A DNA stretch of 46,309 bases, taken from Opitutaceae bacterium. GTDB lineage: Bacteria; Verrucomicrobiota; Verrucomicrobiia; Opitutales; Opitutaceae. Position 1 is the first letter of the stretch. Every line of letters begins with the position of its first letter. Below the pieces are notes generated by a model, which worked only from the letters and a program-made list of their open reading frames with translations, ran no database searches and had not been told where the DNA came from. Positions 1 to 7,573 of this stretch are shown piece after piece. The stretch spans positions 1 through 46,309 of the forward strand of contig JAHCLN010000008.1 of the NCBI GenBank assembly GCA_026125215.1. Reading direction: 5' to 3'. Both the position numbers and the translations under genes were made by a program.

Positions 1-1
1 G

Positions 2-45
2 CCGCGGTCAGCTCGGAGAGCGGACCCTACCGGCGCTTCCGCGCC
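2..45. repeat. dispersed intergenic repeat, copy 1
   Basis: This 44-bp stretch recurs at 33214-33257 with only three mismatches. Its core (6-26) is an imperfect hairpin, GGTCAGCTC-GGA-GAGCGGACC, and the 3' part is rich in GCGCTTCC. Both copies are intergenic. It looks like a REP-type genomic repeat; no coding potential is visible. Confidence 0.75.
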
Positions 46-104
46 CCCGGGCGGCGGTCACGGTTTGATTTAGTCGGCTCAATTTGGCGGCGCGCGCCTG
101 AAAC

Positions 105-1946
105 TCAATCGAAGGCCTGCTGCGGGTTGGTTTCCAGGAATTCGGCGATGGCGGCGGCAAAGATCTCGCCGAACTCGGCGCGCTTTTTTTCGCCCATGCC
201 GAAGATGCCCTCCATGTCGGCGAGCTGAGCCGGATATTCGCGGGCCATGGCGCGGAGCGTGGCGTCGCCGAAGATGACGTAGGCGGGGACTTTGCGCTCG
301 TCGGCGAGCTGCTTGCGCAGGGTGCGCAGGCGCTCGAAGAGAATCTCGTCGCAGGCGATGTCGCCTTCGCGGCGGACGACGCGCCTGGCGCGGGGCAGGT
401 CCATGGGCTTCGTCAGCGTGACGGGCGCGCGGGAGCGGAGGAGTTCCAGGCCGGCCTCGCTCAGCTCGAGCGTGGCGTATTCTCCCGGGGCGACGGCGAC
501 GTAGCCGAGCCGCATCAGTTCGCGGCCGACGGCGGCCCACTGCGGTCGGGACAGGTCGCGGCCGATGCCGTAGGTGGTGAGCCGGTCGTGGCCCCAGCGG
601 CGGATTTTGTCGGTATCGGCGCCCGTGAGCACCTCGATGATGTGGTTCATGCCGACGGTGAAGCGGGAGGCCTGGCGGATGCGATAGACACAGGAGAGGA
701 ACTTCTGCGCGTGCAGGGTGCCGTCGTAGGTCTCGCGGGGTTCGAGGCAGTTGTCGCACGCGCCGCAGTTGTCGAGGGGGAAGGATTCGCCGAAGTAGGC
801 GAGGAGCTCCGCGCGCCGGCAGCCGGCGCTCTCGGCGTAGTGCAGGATCTGGCGGAGCTGGGTGCGGGCGACCTGCTGCTCGTGCAGGTTGGTGATCTCG
901 TCGATGAAGTGGGTCTGCTTGGCGACATCGCCGGGGCTGTAGAGCAGGAGGCAGTCGCCGGGGAGGCCGTCGCGCCCGGCGCGGCCGGTCTCCTGGTAGT
1001 AGCCCTCGATGTTTTTCGGCAGGTCGTGGTGGATGATCCAGCGGACGTTGGGTTTGTTGATGCCCATGCCGAAGGCGATGGTGGCGCAGATGATGCGGGT
1101 GTCGTCGCGCAGGAACTGCTCCTGGTGGTGCGAGCGCTCCGTGGCGGTGAGGCCGGCGTGGTAGGGCCGCGCGGAGAACCCGCGGCCGGCGAGCGACTCG
1201 GCCACGCGTTCGGCGGCGGCGCGGCTGGCGCAGTAGATGATGCCGCTCTCGGGTTCGCGTTTGCGCACGAAGTCGATGATCTGCTTCAGCGGCTGGTCCT
1301 TCGGGATGACGCGGTAGGTGAGGTTGGGCCGGTTGAAGCTGGCGACGAAGGTGGCGGGCTCACGCAGCTTGAGGTGTTTGATGATGTCGGCGCGCACGCG
1401 CTCGGTCGCGGTGGCGGTGAGGGCCATGAGCGGCACGTCGGGCAGGACGGCGCGGAGCTTGGCGAGTTGGCGGAATTCGGGGCGGAAATCGTGGCCCCAT
1501 TCGGAGACGCAGTGGGCCTCGTCGATGGCGAGGCACGACACGTTCCAGGCTTTCAGGTTTTCCTGCCAGCCCTCGAGCATGAGGCGCTCCGGTGCGGCGT
1601 AGAGGAGTTTGTATTCGCCCTGATGCAGGCCGCGCAGGCGGGCGCGGGCTTCGGTTGCGCCGAGGGTGGAGTTGAGAAACGTCGCGGCCACGCCGCTGGC
1701 GGTGAGCTGGTCCACCTGGTCCTTCATCAGCGCGATGAGCGGCGACACGACGACGGTGAGCCCGGGGCGCACGAGGGCGGGGAGCTGGAAGCACAGGGAC
1801 TTGCCGCCGCCGGTGGGCAGGAGGGCGAACACATCCTGCCCGGCGAGCGTCGCCTCGCAAATCTCGCGCTGGAGCGGGCGGAAGGCGGCGTAACCGAAGG
1901 TGGACTTGAGCGTTTTGAGCAGGGCGGACACGGCGGAGCGTGTCAC
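105..1946 (-). CDS. recQ: ATP-dependent DNA helicase RecQ
   Basis: A 3'-5' superfamily 2 helicase for recombination and replication-fork repair in the cytoplasm. The 613 residues match RecQ architecture. Walker A TGGGKS lies at 45-50 and DEAH at 142-145. Helicase motif VI (QETGRAGRDG) lies near 318-327. The RQC zinc cysteines are C376, C394, C397 and C400, and an HRDC domain covers about 530-605. The start used is GTG at 1946; no nearby ATG fits the family N-terminus. It begins 17 bp after the stop of the ycaQ-type gene on the same strand, so the two probably form a DNA-repair operon. Confidence 0.97.
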   Translation of the reverse strand: MTRSAVSALLKTLKSTFGYAAFRPLQREICEATLAGQDVFALLPTGGGKSLCFQLPALVRPGLTVVVSPLIALMKDQVDQLTASGVAATFLNSTLGATEARARLRGLHQGEYKLLYAAPERLMLEGWQENLKAWNVSCLAIDEAHCVSEWGHDFRPEFRQLAKLRAVLPDVPLMALTATATERVRADIIKHLKLREPATFVASFNRPNLTYRVIPKDQPLKQIIDFVRKREPESGIIYCASRAAAERVAESLAGRGFSARPYHAGLTATERSHHQEQFLRDDTRIICATIAFGMGINKPNVRWIIHHDLPKNIEGYYQETGRAGRDGLPGDCLLLYSPGDVAKQTHFIDEITNLHEQQVARTQLRQILHYAESAGCRRAELLAYFGESFPLDNCGACDNCLEPRETYDGTLHAQKFLSCVYRIRQASRFTVGMNHIIEVLTGADTDKIRRWGHDRLTTYGIGRDLSRPQWAAVGRELMRLGYVAVAPGEYATLELSEAGLELLRSRAPVTLTKPMDLPRARRVVRREGDIACDEILFERLRTLRKQLADERKVPAYVIFGDATLRAMAREYPAQLADMEGIFGMGEKKRAEFGEIFAAAIAEFLETNPQQAFD

Positions 1947-1963
1947 GCAAACACACGGCGTGG

Positions 1964-3082
1964 TCAGCGCAACCCGAGAAAGCCCGCCAGATCGCGCACG
2001 GCGCCGGCGGTGACATGGCCGCGGCGGACGGAGCGCGAAACCACCGTGAGCCGGCGCTTGGGCCGGTCGGCCTTGGGCTCCACGTGGCCGACCAGCTCAT
2101 CACCGGAGAGAACGGGCAGTGCGTAATAGCCGCGCACGCGCTTGGCCGCGGGCGTGTAAACCTCCCAGGTATAATCAAAATCCCAGACGGCCTGCGTGAC
2201 GCGGCGGTCATAGATCAGCGGATCAAGCGGCGCAATCAGGCGCGGTGATGAATTTTCGATTTTCGAATCTCGATTTTCGATTGATTCGAACAACGGGGCA
2301 TCCGCGCGCAGGCAGTGGAGCAAGGGACCGTCTGCAATCCGCACCGGCTGCACAAGGTCCTCCACGAGGGCCAGCTCGGCGCGCTTGAGCAGCGCGAGCC
2401 GGCGCTGGCGCAGTTTCAGGAGTGCTTCCCAACGGGCGGTTTCCCGCGGCCTGGGGGCGGGTAGCGTGAGGATTTTTTCCGGGAGCACACGGTCCGGCAG
2501 ATCGTAGTAGCGGCGGCTGCCCTGGCGGCGGGCGATCAGGAGCCGGCCGTGGAAAAACAGTTTCTGCATCGTCGCCTTGGCGAGGGTGGCGGAGCCCCAG
2601 ATCTGGCGCGACCGGCCGACCCCGGCGAAGGCATCCGAGGCGAGCGGGCCGCGGGCGGCGATGGCTTCAAGGATGCGCGGGACGAGGGCGTTTTCCTCCT
2701 TGGTCAGCCGGCCGCTCCACGCGCTGGTGATACGGATGCGGGCGCGCATCGCGGCCTGCAGGTGCGGCCAGGCGTCGGGCGTGAACACGACCAGGTTGCC
2801 CGTTGCGGGCTGATGGTGCTCGAACGCGCGGCGTTCGTGGGCGGGGAGTGGCGCAGCTTCGCCGTGGACATGGCGCATCAGGTCACCTTCGCGGTAGCCG
2901 GCGACGCGGTTGCGAAGGATGAGGTCGTGCATGCGACCGCAGACGTTGATGGGATCGATCTGCACGAAACCGTGGTGGGCGAGGGCGGCGGCGACATCGG
3001 GCGCCGGGGCATCCAGCAACAACGCCCGCCGCATGAAGCGACGGGCGTCGGCGGGTGAAACCTTGAGCGGGGCGGCCGGCAC
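1964..3082 (-). CDS. ycaQ: YcaQ/AlkX-type winged-helix DNA glycosylase
   Basis: Member of the HTH_42/YcaQ family, whose E. coli member (AlkX) unhooks interstrand DNA crosslinks. The family QxD catalytic motif is seen as QID (residues 41-43 from the GTG start) within GFVQIDPINV. The typical C-terminus is also present: DPLIYDRR, then FDYTWEVY and GYYALPVL. The open frame reaches 3196, but its first 38 codons have no family similarity and cover a 23-bp palindrome at 3131-3153. I therefore prefer GTG at 3082; ATG at 3034 is another option. It is upstream of recQ with a 17-bp gap, which supports a joint role in DNA repair. The exact start is uncertain; the family assignment is firm. Confidence 0.88.
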   Translation of the reverse strand: MPAAPLKVSPADARRFMRRALLLDAPAPDVAAALAHHGFVQIDPINVCGRMHDLILRNRVAGYREGDLMRHVHGEAAPLPAHERRAFEHHQPATGNLVVFTPDAWPHLQAAMRARIRITSAWSGRLTKEENALVPRILEAIAARGPLASDAFAGVGRSRQIWGSATLAKATMQKLFFHGRLLIARRQGSRRYYDLPDRVLPEKILTLPAPRPRETARWEALLKLRQRRLALLKRAELALVEDLVQPVRIADGPLLHCLRADAPLFESIENRDSKIENSSPRLIAPLDPLIYDRRVTQAVWDFDYTWEVYTPAAKRVRGYYALPVLSGDELVGHVEPKADRPKRRLTVVSRSVRRGHVTAGAVRDLAGFLGLR

Positions 3083-3130
3083 GCCCGCGATTGAGCCGCG
3101 GCGGCCGGAAAAAACAAGCCGCACCCGGTA

Positions 3131-3153
3131 AAAGTAACCTAATAGGTTACTTT
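3131..3153. promoter_or_regulatory. 23-bp palindromic operator-like site
   Basis: A perfect inverted repeat with 11-bp arms (AAAGTAACCTA and its complement) around one central A. It is AT-rich against GC-rich surroundings. It lies 49 bp upstream of the proposed ycaQ start and 6 bp after the sigma-factor stop. The stem is AT-rich and its loop very small, so a dimeric repressor operator (ArsR/MarR-like) is more likely than a terminator. The cognate regulator is unknown. Confidence 0.6.
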
Positions 3154-3158
3154 GTCGG

Positions 3159-3881
3159 TCAGGCGAAGGCGATGGCGGGCTGGCCGTAGGTGGCACGGGC
3201 CCCGATGAAGTAGTCGGAGGTCGGCGTCTCAGGGGTGAACTCGGGGCAGGCTTCCGCGATGAGTTCGCGGAGGTTTTCGCGGGCGCGGGCGATGCGGCTT
3301 TTCACGGTGCCGACATTGATGCGCAGCGTGCGGGCGATCTCGTCGTAGGAGAGATTGAGGACGTTGCGCATGGTGAGGATCTCGCGCTGGCGGCGGTCGA
3401 GCCGTTCCATGCAGGCGGTGACGAGGCCGGCGAATTCGCCGTGGGCGGCTTCCTGCGCGGGGTCCTGCGTGGTCGCGGCGACGAGATCGGCAAAGGTGGC
3501 GTCGTTGTCCTCGCCGAGCGCGTGGTCGAGGGAGAGCGAGTCCTGCCGGCGGCGGCGGAAGAAATACCAGTAGCGGTTGCGCGCGAGGTTGACGGCGATG
3601 CGGTAGAGCCAGGTGGCGAGGGAGGAGTCGCCGCGGAATTTCGCCAGGCCGCGGTGGGCGCGGATGAAAGTGTCCTGCACGATTTCCTCCGTGTCGGCGT
3701 GGTTGTGGAGCAGGTTGAGCACGGTGGCGAAAATCTTCGCCTGATAGCGCTCCATGATGGTGAGGAAGGCGGTGTCGTCGCCGGCGTTGAAGCGTTGGAC
3801 GAGCGCGGCATCAATGGCCGCCTCGGCAGCGCTGTCGGTGGACTTGGTCGTGTGCTGGGATCGGTTCAGGGCGATATTCAT
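3159..3881 (-). CDS. ECF-type RNA polymerase sigma factor
   Basis: A 240-residue sigma-70 family protein of the ECF group, directing RNA polymerase to a specific promoter set. Region 2 spans about 37-110 (DTEEIVQDTFIRAHRGL, then FRGDSSLATWLYRIAVN). A sigma region 4 helix-turn-helix lies around 165-215 (LDRRQREILTMR, LSYDEIARTL, GTVKSRIARAR). The start is ATG at 3881. The frame stays open far upstream across the divergent galT gene, but that part is not sigma-like. No anti-sigma factor is adjacent, so the trigger cannot be read from context. A 20-residue tail follows region 4. Confidence 0.93.
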   Translation of the reverse strand: MNIALNRSQHTTKSTDSAAEAAIDAALVQRFNAGDDTAFLTIMERYQAKIFATVLNLLHNHADTEEIVQDTFIRAHRGLAKFRGDSSLATWLYRIAVNLARNRYWYFFRRRRQDSLSLDHALGEDNDATFADLVAATTQDPAQEAAHGEFAGLVTACMERLDRRQREILTMRNVLNLSYDEIARTLRINVGTVKSRIARARENLRELIAEACPEFTPETPTSDYFIGARATYGQPAIAFA

Positions 3882-3942
3882 AGGCACGTTGGGTTGAAGA
3901 GAACGCCTCCCTCTACCTTGATGCGTGCCAACCGGGGTTTTT

Positions 3943-3956
3943 GGTTTTGTAAAACC
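3943..3956. promoter_or_regulatory. inverted repeat upstream of the sigma gene
   Basis: GGTTTT-GT-AAAACC, 62 bp upstream of the sigma-factor start, in an AT-rich stretch (about 3930-4080) between the divergent sigma and galT genes. A regulatory role is inferred from position only. Confidence 0.3.
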
Positions 3957-4020
3957 ATGAAGAACAAAGCTTAGAAAAATCAGGCAGCGGTTGGCCGCGG
4001 CAACCGGCGCGCAGGAATCA

Positions 4021-4062
4021 TGCATTTTGCGCGACCGCCTGAGGCCTGAGGGTGCATTTTGC
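4021..4062. promoter_or_regulatory. direct repeat upstream of galT
   Basis: TGCATTTTGC occurs twice, at 4021-4030 and 4053-4062, 32 bp apart (about three helical turns). It lies 75-116 bp before the galT start, so it could bind a regulator on one DNA face. No regulator of the sugar cluster is encoded beside it. Confidence 0.35.
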
Positions 4063-4136
4063 ATGACACGTTGCGTAAGTGCATGAAGGGCAATTCGACT
4101 CGCCAAGCCGGGTGATTGGCGCACGGTTGCCGGCAC

Positions 4137-5192
4137 ATGTCGGCGTCCTCGACCAAACCCCCTGTCTGGGAGCAGCGCTGGCACCCGCTTCGGGAGGAGT
4201 GGGTGCTCTACACCGCGCATCGCGGCGGGCGGCCGTGGATCGGCGACACGCACCGGCCGGCGGAGACCGTGCCGCCGTCCTTCGATCCGACCTGTGCGCT
4301 TTGTCCCGGCAACAAACGCGTGAAAGGGGAAAACCCGCGCTACACGGGCGTCTATTGGTTCACCAACGATCTGCCGTGTTTTGCCAACGAAGCCCCGGCC
4401 GCGCCGGCGGGCGATGATTTTTACCGCACCCGGCCGGCGCAGGGCACGGCCGAGGTGGTGTGCTACAGCCCGGACCATGCGAAAACCTTCGTGGACCTGA
4501 CCGACGCCGAGTGCGCGGCGGTGGTGGACCTGTGGACGGAGCGTTACCGCGAGCTCGGTGCGCGGCCTGAGGTGCACCATGTGCTCATCTTCGAGAACAA
4601 AGGCTCGCTCGTCGGCACGTCCAACCCGCACCCGCACTGCCAGATCTACGCCGGCAATCTCATTTACGGCTTCACGGCCCGCGAGGTGGAGAGTGCGCGG
4701 AAGCATTTTGAAAAAACCGGCCGGCACCTCGGGCAGGACATCCTCGCGCGCGAACTCGCCGGGCCGCGCGTAATCGCGCAGAACGAGGGCTGGGTCGCCT
4801 GCGTGCCGTGGTTCGCGCGCTACGCGTATGAAGTTTACATCCTCCCGCGGCGGGCGGTGCCTTCGCTCGCCGCGCTCACGGCGCCGGAGCGCGCGCAGCT
4901 CGGCCGCATGATCCGCGAGGTCGCCACCCGCTACGACAACCTCTGGCGGATGCCGATGCCCTACGTGATGGCGCTCCACCAGGCGCCGACCGACGGGCAG
5001 GACTACGCGTGTTTCCCGTTTCACGTCGAGTTTCACCCGCCGCTGCGCAAACCCGACACCCTGAAATACCTCGCGGGTCCCGAGATCGGCGGCGGCTCGA
5101 TGACCAACGAGTCGGACCCCGACGAGAAGGCCGCGGAGTTGCGCGCGGTCCCGGCGGTGCATTACAAGACAGGAAACCTTTCCCGCGGATGA
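4137..5192 (+). CDS. galT: galactose-1-phosphate uridylyltransferase
   Basis: A HIT-superfamily transferase that exchanges UMP between UDP-glucose and a hexose-1-phosphate in the Leloir pathway. The protein has 351 residues, usual for the family. The catalytic HPH motif is in NPHPHCQIY (H165, H167; H167 would be the uridylylated nucleophile). Zinc-site cysteines C53 and C56 are in PTCALCPGN. FHVEFHPPLRKPDTLKYLAG near the C-terminus is also typical. ATG at 4137 is chosen over upstream TTG/GTG codons because family similarity begins there. It is first in a rightward run of sugar genes, 67 bp before the phosphatase gene. The partner kinase three kilobases downstream is arabinokinase-like, so the sugar may not be galactose. 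Confidence 0.95.
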   Translation: MSASSTKPPVWEQRWHPLREEWVLYTAHRGGRPWIGDTHRPAETVPPSFDPTCALCPGNKRVKGENPRYTGVYWFTNDLPCFANEAPAAPAGDDFYRTRPAQGTAEVVCYSPDHAKTFVDLTDAECAAVVDLWTERYRELGARPEVHHVLIFENKGSLVGTSNPHPHCQIYAGNLIYGFTAREVESARKHFEKTGRHLGQDILARELAGPRVIAQNEGWVACVPWFARYAYEVYILPRRAVPSLAALTAPERAQLGRMIREVATRYDNLWRMPMPYVMALHQAPTDGQDYACFPFHVEFHPPLRKPDTLKYLAGPEIGGGSMTNESDPDEKAAELRAVPAVHYKTGNLSRG

Positions 5193-5255
5193 CGCCGATG
5201 CCCGCGGATATTCCAGGCTTGTATCCGTGTCTATCCGTGAAATCCGTGGTTAAAA
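5183..5255. repeat. ATCCGTG-type intergenic repeat, copy 1
   Basis: A 73-bp spacer filling the galT-phosphatase gap. It holds two CCCGCGGAT units and three tandem-like units TATCCGTG, TATCCGTG, AATCCGTGG followed by TTAAAAA. A related element in the opposite sense lies in the next gap (6272-6365). Such ATCCGTG-rich repeats occur in many unrelated bacterial genomes; function unknown. Confidence 0.6.
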
Positions 5256-5259
5256 ATTC

Positions 5260-6261
5260 ATGACCTCTGCCCAGCTCGAACAAGCCCGGAAGCTCCTCTG
5301 CGCGCTGCAGGACCACATCCGCGACACACTGGTCACGGCGCGGGCGAAGAGCGCCGCGTCCTTCGCAAAAATCGCGGCGGTGACCGCGGCCGACACCATC
5401 TACCAGGTGGACAAGATCACCGAGGAGGCGATTTTCCACTGGTTCGAGCGGCACTGGCCGGCGCAGTGGCCCGTGCAGCTGGTCATGGAAGGCGTGGAGG
5501 ACGGCGACGAGGTGACCTTCCCGCGCGGCACGCCGGTGGCGAAAACGATGTTCAAGTGCATCCTCGATCCCATCGACGGCACGCGGAACCTGATGTATGA
5601 CAAGCGCAGCGCCTGGGCGCTGGCGGCGCTCGCCCCGCAGCGCGGCGCGAAGAACACGCTCGCCGACATCACGGTCGCGGCGATGACCGAGCTTTCGACG
5701 AGCAAGATGTGGCGCAGCGACCAACTGAGTGCGGTGCGTGGCGCCGGCGTGCAGGCGCGGGCCTTCGACCTGCGCACACGTCGCTGGGCGGCGCTGAAGG
5801 TGCGGCCTTCGCAGGCGACGGATTTCAAGCATGGGTTTGCCTCGATCGCGCGGTTTTTCCCGGAAGGGAAGGCGCTCATGGCCGCCGTGGAGGAAGAGCT
5901 GTGGGATGAACTTTACGGGCTGGGCTCGAGCAGTTCCCCGCTGGTCTTCGACGACCAATACATCGCCACCGGCGGGCAGCTCTACGAGCTCATCATCGGC
6001 CATGACCGCATGCTGGGCGACCTGCGTCCGTTGGCTCACGCGAAACTCGGGCTGCAATCCTCGCTCGTCTGCCATCCCTACGACATCTGCACCGCGCTCA
6101 TTCTTCAGGAGGCGGGCGGTGTGGTGGAGACCCCGGACGGCAAACCGCTGCGCGCCCCGCTCGACACGACCTCGGCCATCGCGTGGATGGGCTACGCCAA
6201 CCCGAAGCTGGCGAAGACGGTTCGTCCGGTGCTGAAGCGGCTCCTGAAAAAATATTTCTAA
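5260..6261 (+). CDS. inositol-monophosphatase-family phosphatase
   Basis: A 333-residue Mg-dependent sugar/inositol phosphatase of the IMPase/FBPase fold. The metal-binding signature DPIDGT is at 103-108 (ILDPIDGTRNLMYD). E78 in MEGVED sits where the family has its Glu pair. YDICTALILQEAGG near 275 matches the C-terminal (W)D...EAGG motif with Tyr for Trp. The start is ATG at 5260. It lies inside a sugar-activation operon between galT and a GHMP kinase, so it may dephosphorylate a sugar phosphate instead of inositol phosphate; the substrate is not evident. The gene is bracketed by two related intergenic repeats. Confidence 0.85.
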   Translation: MTSAQLEQARKLLCALQDHIRDTLVTARAKSAASFAKIAAVTAADTIYQVDKITEEAIFHWFERHWPAQWPVQLVMEGVEDGDEVTFPRGTPVAKTMFKCILDPIDGTRNLMYDKRSAWALAALAPQRGAKNTLADITVAAMTELSTSKMWRSDQLSAVRGAGVQARAFDLRTRRWAALKVRPSQATDFKHGFASIARFFPEGKALMAAVEEELWDELYGLGSSSSPLVFDDQYIATGGQLYELIIGHDRMLGDLRPLAHAKLGLQSSLVCHPYDICTALILQEAGGVVETPDGKPLRAPLDTTSAIAWMGYANPKLAKTVRPVLKRLLKKYF

Positions 6262-6271
6262 TCGGAATCTT

Positions 6272-6365
6272 GCCCGCGGATACCACGGATGAACACGGAT
6301 ATTAAGTTCCTCAAACCGGTGGCGAATGTCTGCGTTAAATCCGGCTTGATCCGCGATATCCGCGG
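6272..6365. repeat. ATCCGTG-type intergenic repeat, copy 2
   Basis: Begins CCGCGGATACCACGGATGA with further ACACGGAT and ends AATCCGG...ATCCGCGATATCCGCGG. The two ends are inverted relative to each other (CCGCGGAT at 6274-6281 against ATCCGCGG at 6358-6365). It is related to the spacer at 5183-5255, but its first half is in the opposite orientation. Between these units nothing else is recognisable. Confidence 0.55.
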
Positions 6366-6395
6366 TAAAATTCCGGGGCTTGGGGGATTGCTGAC

Positions 6396-7571
6396 ATGAA
6401 AACCGTGACCGGCGAAGCTCCCGGGCGGCTGGATTTTCTGGGCGGGGTGGCCGATTATAGCGGCGCGCTCGTGCTGGAGATGCCGCTCAGCCTGACGACC
6501 CGGGTGACGATCAGCGCAACCCCGGCTCCCGAACTGGTCTTCACGAGCGCCGGCGAGGGGTATTGTTCGCTGCCGCCGGGTGCGGCGCCGGCGGAGGCGC
6601 CGAAATGGGTGCGTTATCCCTACGGCTGTTTTCTGCTGTTTTGCGCGGCGCAACGCTGGCGGCCGAAATCCGGCCTGGTGTTCCACATCGAGTCGGACGT
6701 GCCGGCCTCGATGGGCGTGAGCAGCAGCGCGGCCTTGGAAGTGGCCACGTTGCGGGCCTTGGAAAAGTTTTCCGGGAAAAAATTCAAGGGGACCGCACTG
6801 GCGCGGCTCGCGCAGCGCGCCGAGAACGAGATCGTCGGCGCGCCCTGCGGGCTGATGGACCAGCTGGCCTCGGCCAACGGCGTGCGCGGCGCGCTGCTGC
6901 CGATCCTGTGCCGGCCCGATACCTTGCTGGCGCCGGTGAAACTACCCGCGGGCGTGATCGCCGTGGGCTGGCCGAGCGGCGTGAAGCATGCGGTGACGGA
7001 TTCGCCCTACGCGACGGCGCGCGCCGGGGCCTTCATGGGCAAAAAGCTCATCGAGCTCGGCACGGGCCGGAAGCTGGCGCACGCGACGGAGCTGGCGCCC
7101 TCCGAGGTGCGCAGCCTGCCGGAAGCGGTGCTGCCCGCGGCCATCACCGGCCGCGACTTTATCGCCCGCTGCGGCGGCGTGGACGACGCGCTGTCCAAGG
7201 TGGAACCCGCCCGGAGCTACGCGGTGCGGGCGGCCGTGTCGTTTCCCGTCGAGGAAAACTTCCGGAGCGAGACGGCGGTCGCGTTGCTGCGCGGCCTCAA
7301 CGCCCGCAACCACGAGGAATCGCTCCGGGCGCTGGGCGAACTGCTCTGCCAGTCGCACGCCGGCTATTCCTCCATCGGACTCGGCTGTCCGGAGACGGAC
7401 GCCATGGTCGGCGCCGTGCGCGCGGCCGGCCCGGCGCGGGGCTTTTACGGCGCCCGCGTGAGCGGCGGCGGCAGCGGCGGCACGGTCGTGGTGCTGCTCA
7501 AGGCGACGGCCCTGCCGGCGCTGAAAAAGATCGCCCGCCGGCTCGGGCGCCCGGTGGTCGTCATCCGCTGA
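6396..7571 (+). CDS. galactokinase/L-arabinokinase-type GHMP sugar kinase
   Basis: A 391-residue GHMP kinase that would phosphorylate a sugar at C1 to feed the neighbouring uridylyltransferase. All three family motifs are visible. APGRLDFLGGVADYSG (8-23) is the sugar-binding N-terminal motif. The ATP-binding motif is PASMGVSSSAALE (103-115). The C-terminal motif is YGARVSGGGSGG (351-362). Classical galactokinase has GEHTDYNGG at the first site. The GGVADYSG form resembles plant L-arabinokinase (GGIADYSG), so substrate specificity may be arabinose or another sugar. The gene ends 2 bp before the sialidase-like gene, indicating cotranscription. Confidence 0.87.
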   Translation: MKTVTGEAPGRLDFLGGVADYSGALVLEMPLSLTTRVTISATPAPELVFTSAGEGYCSLPPGAAPAEAPKWVRYPYGCFLLFCAAQRWRPKSGLVFHIESDVPASMGVSSSAALEVATLRALEKFSGKKFKGTALARLAQRAENEIVGAPCGLMDQLASANGVRGALLPILCRPDTLLAPVKLPAGVIAVGWPSGVKHAVTDSPYATARAGAFMGKKLIELGTGRKLAHATELAPSEVRSLPEAVLPAAITGRDFIARCGGVDDALSKVEPARSYAVRAAVSFPVEENFRSETAVALLRGLNARNHEESLRALGELLCQSHAGYSSIGLGCPETDAMVGAVRAAGPARGFYGARVSGGGSGGTVVVLLKATALPALKKIARRLGRPVVVIR

Positions 7572-7573
7572 AC

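Noticed and set aside
588..2126. Long plus-strand open frame opposite recQ
   Set aside because: Repetitive low-complexity translation; recQ is unambiguous.
3882..5162. N-terminal extension of the sigma factor across galT
   Set aside because: Frame stays open only through GC bias; sigma similarity starts after ATG 3881.
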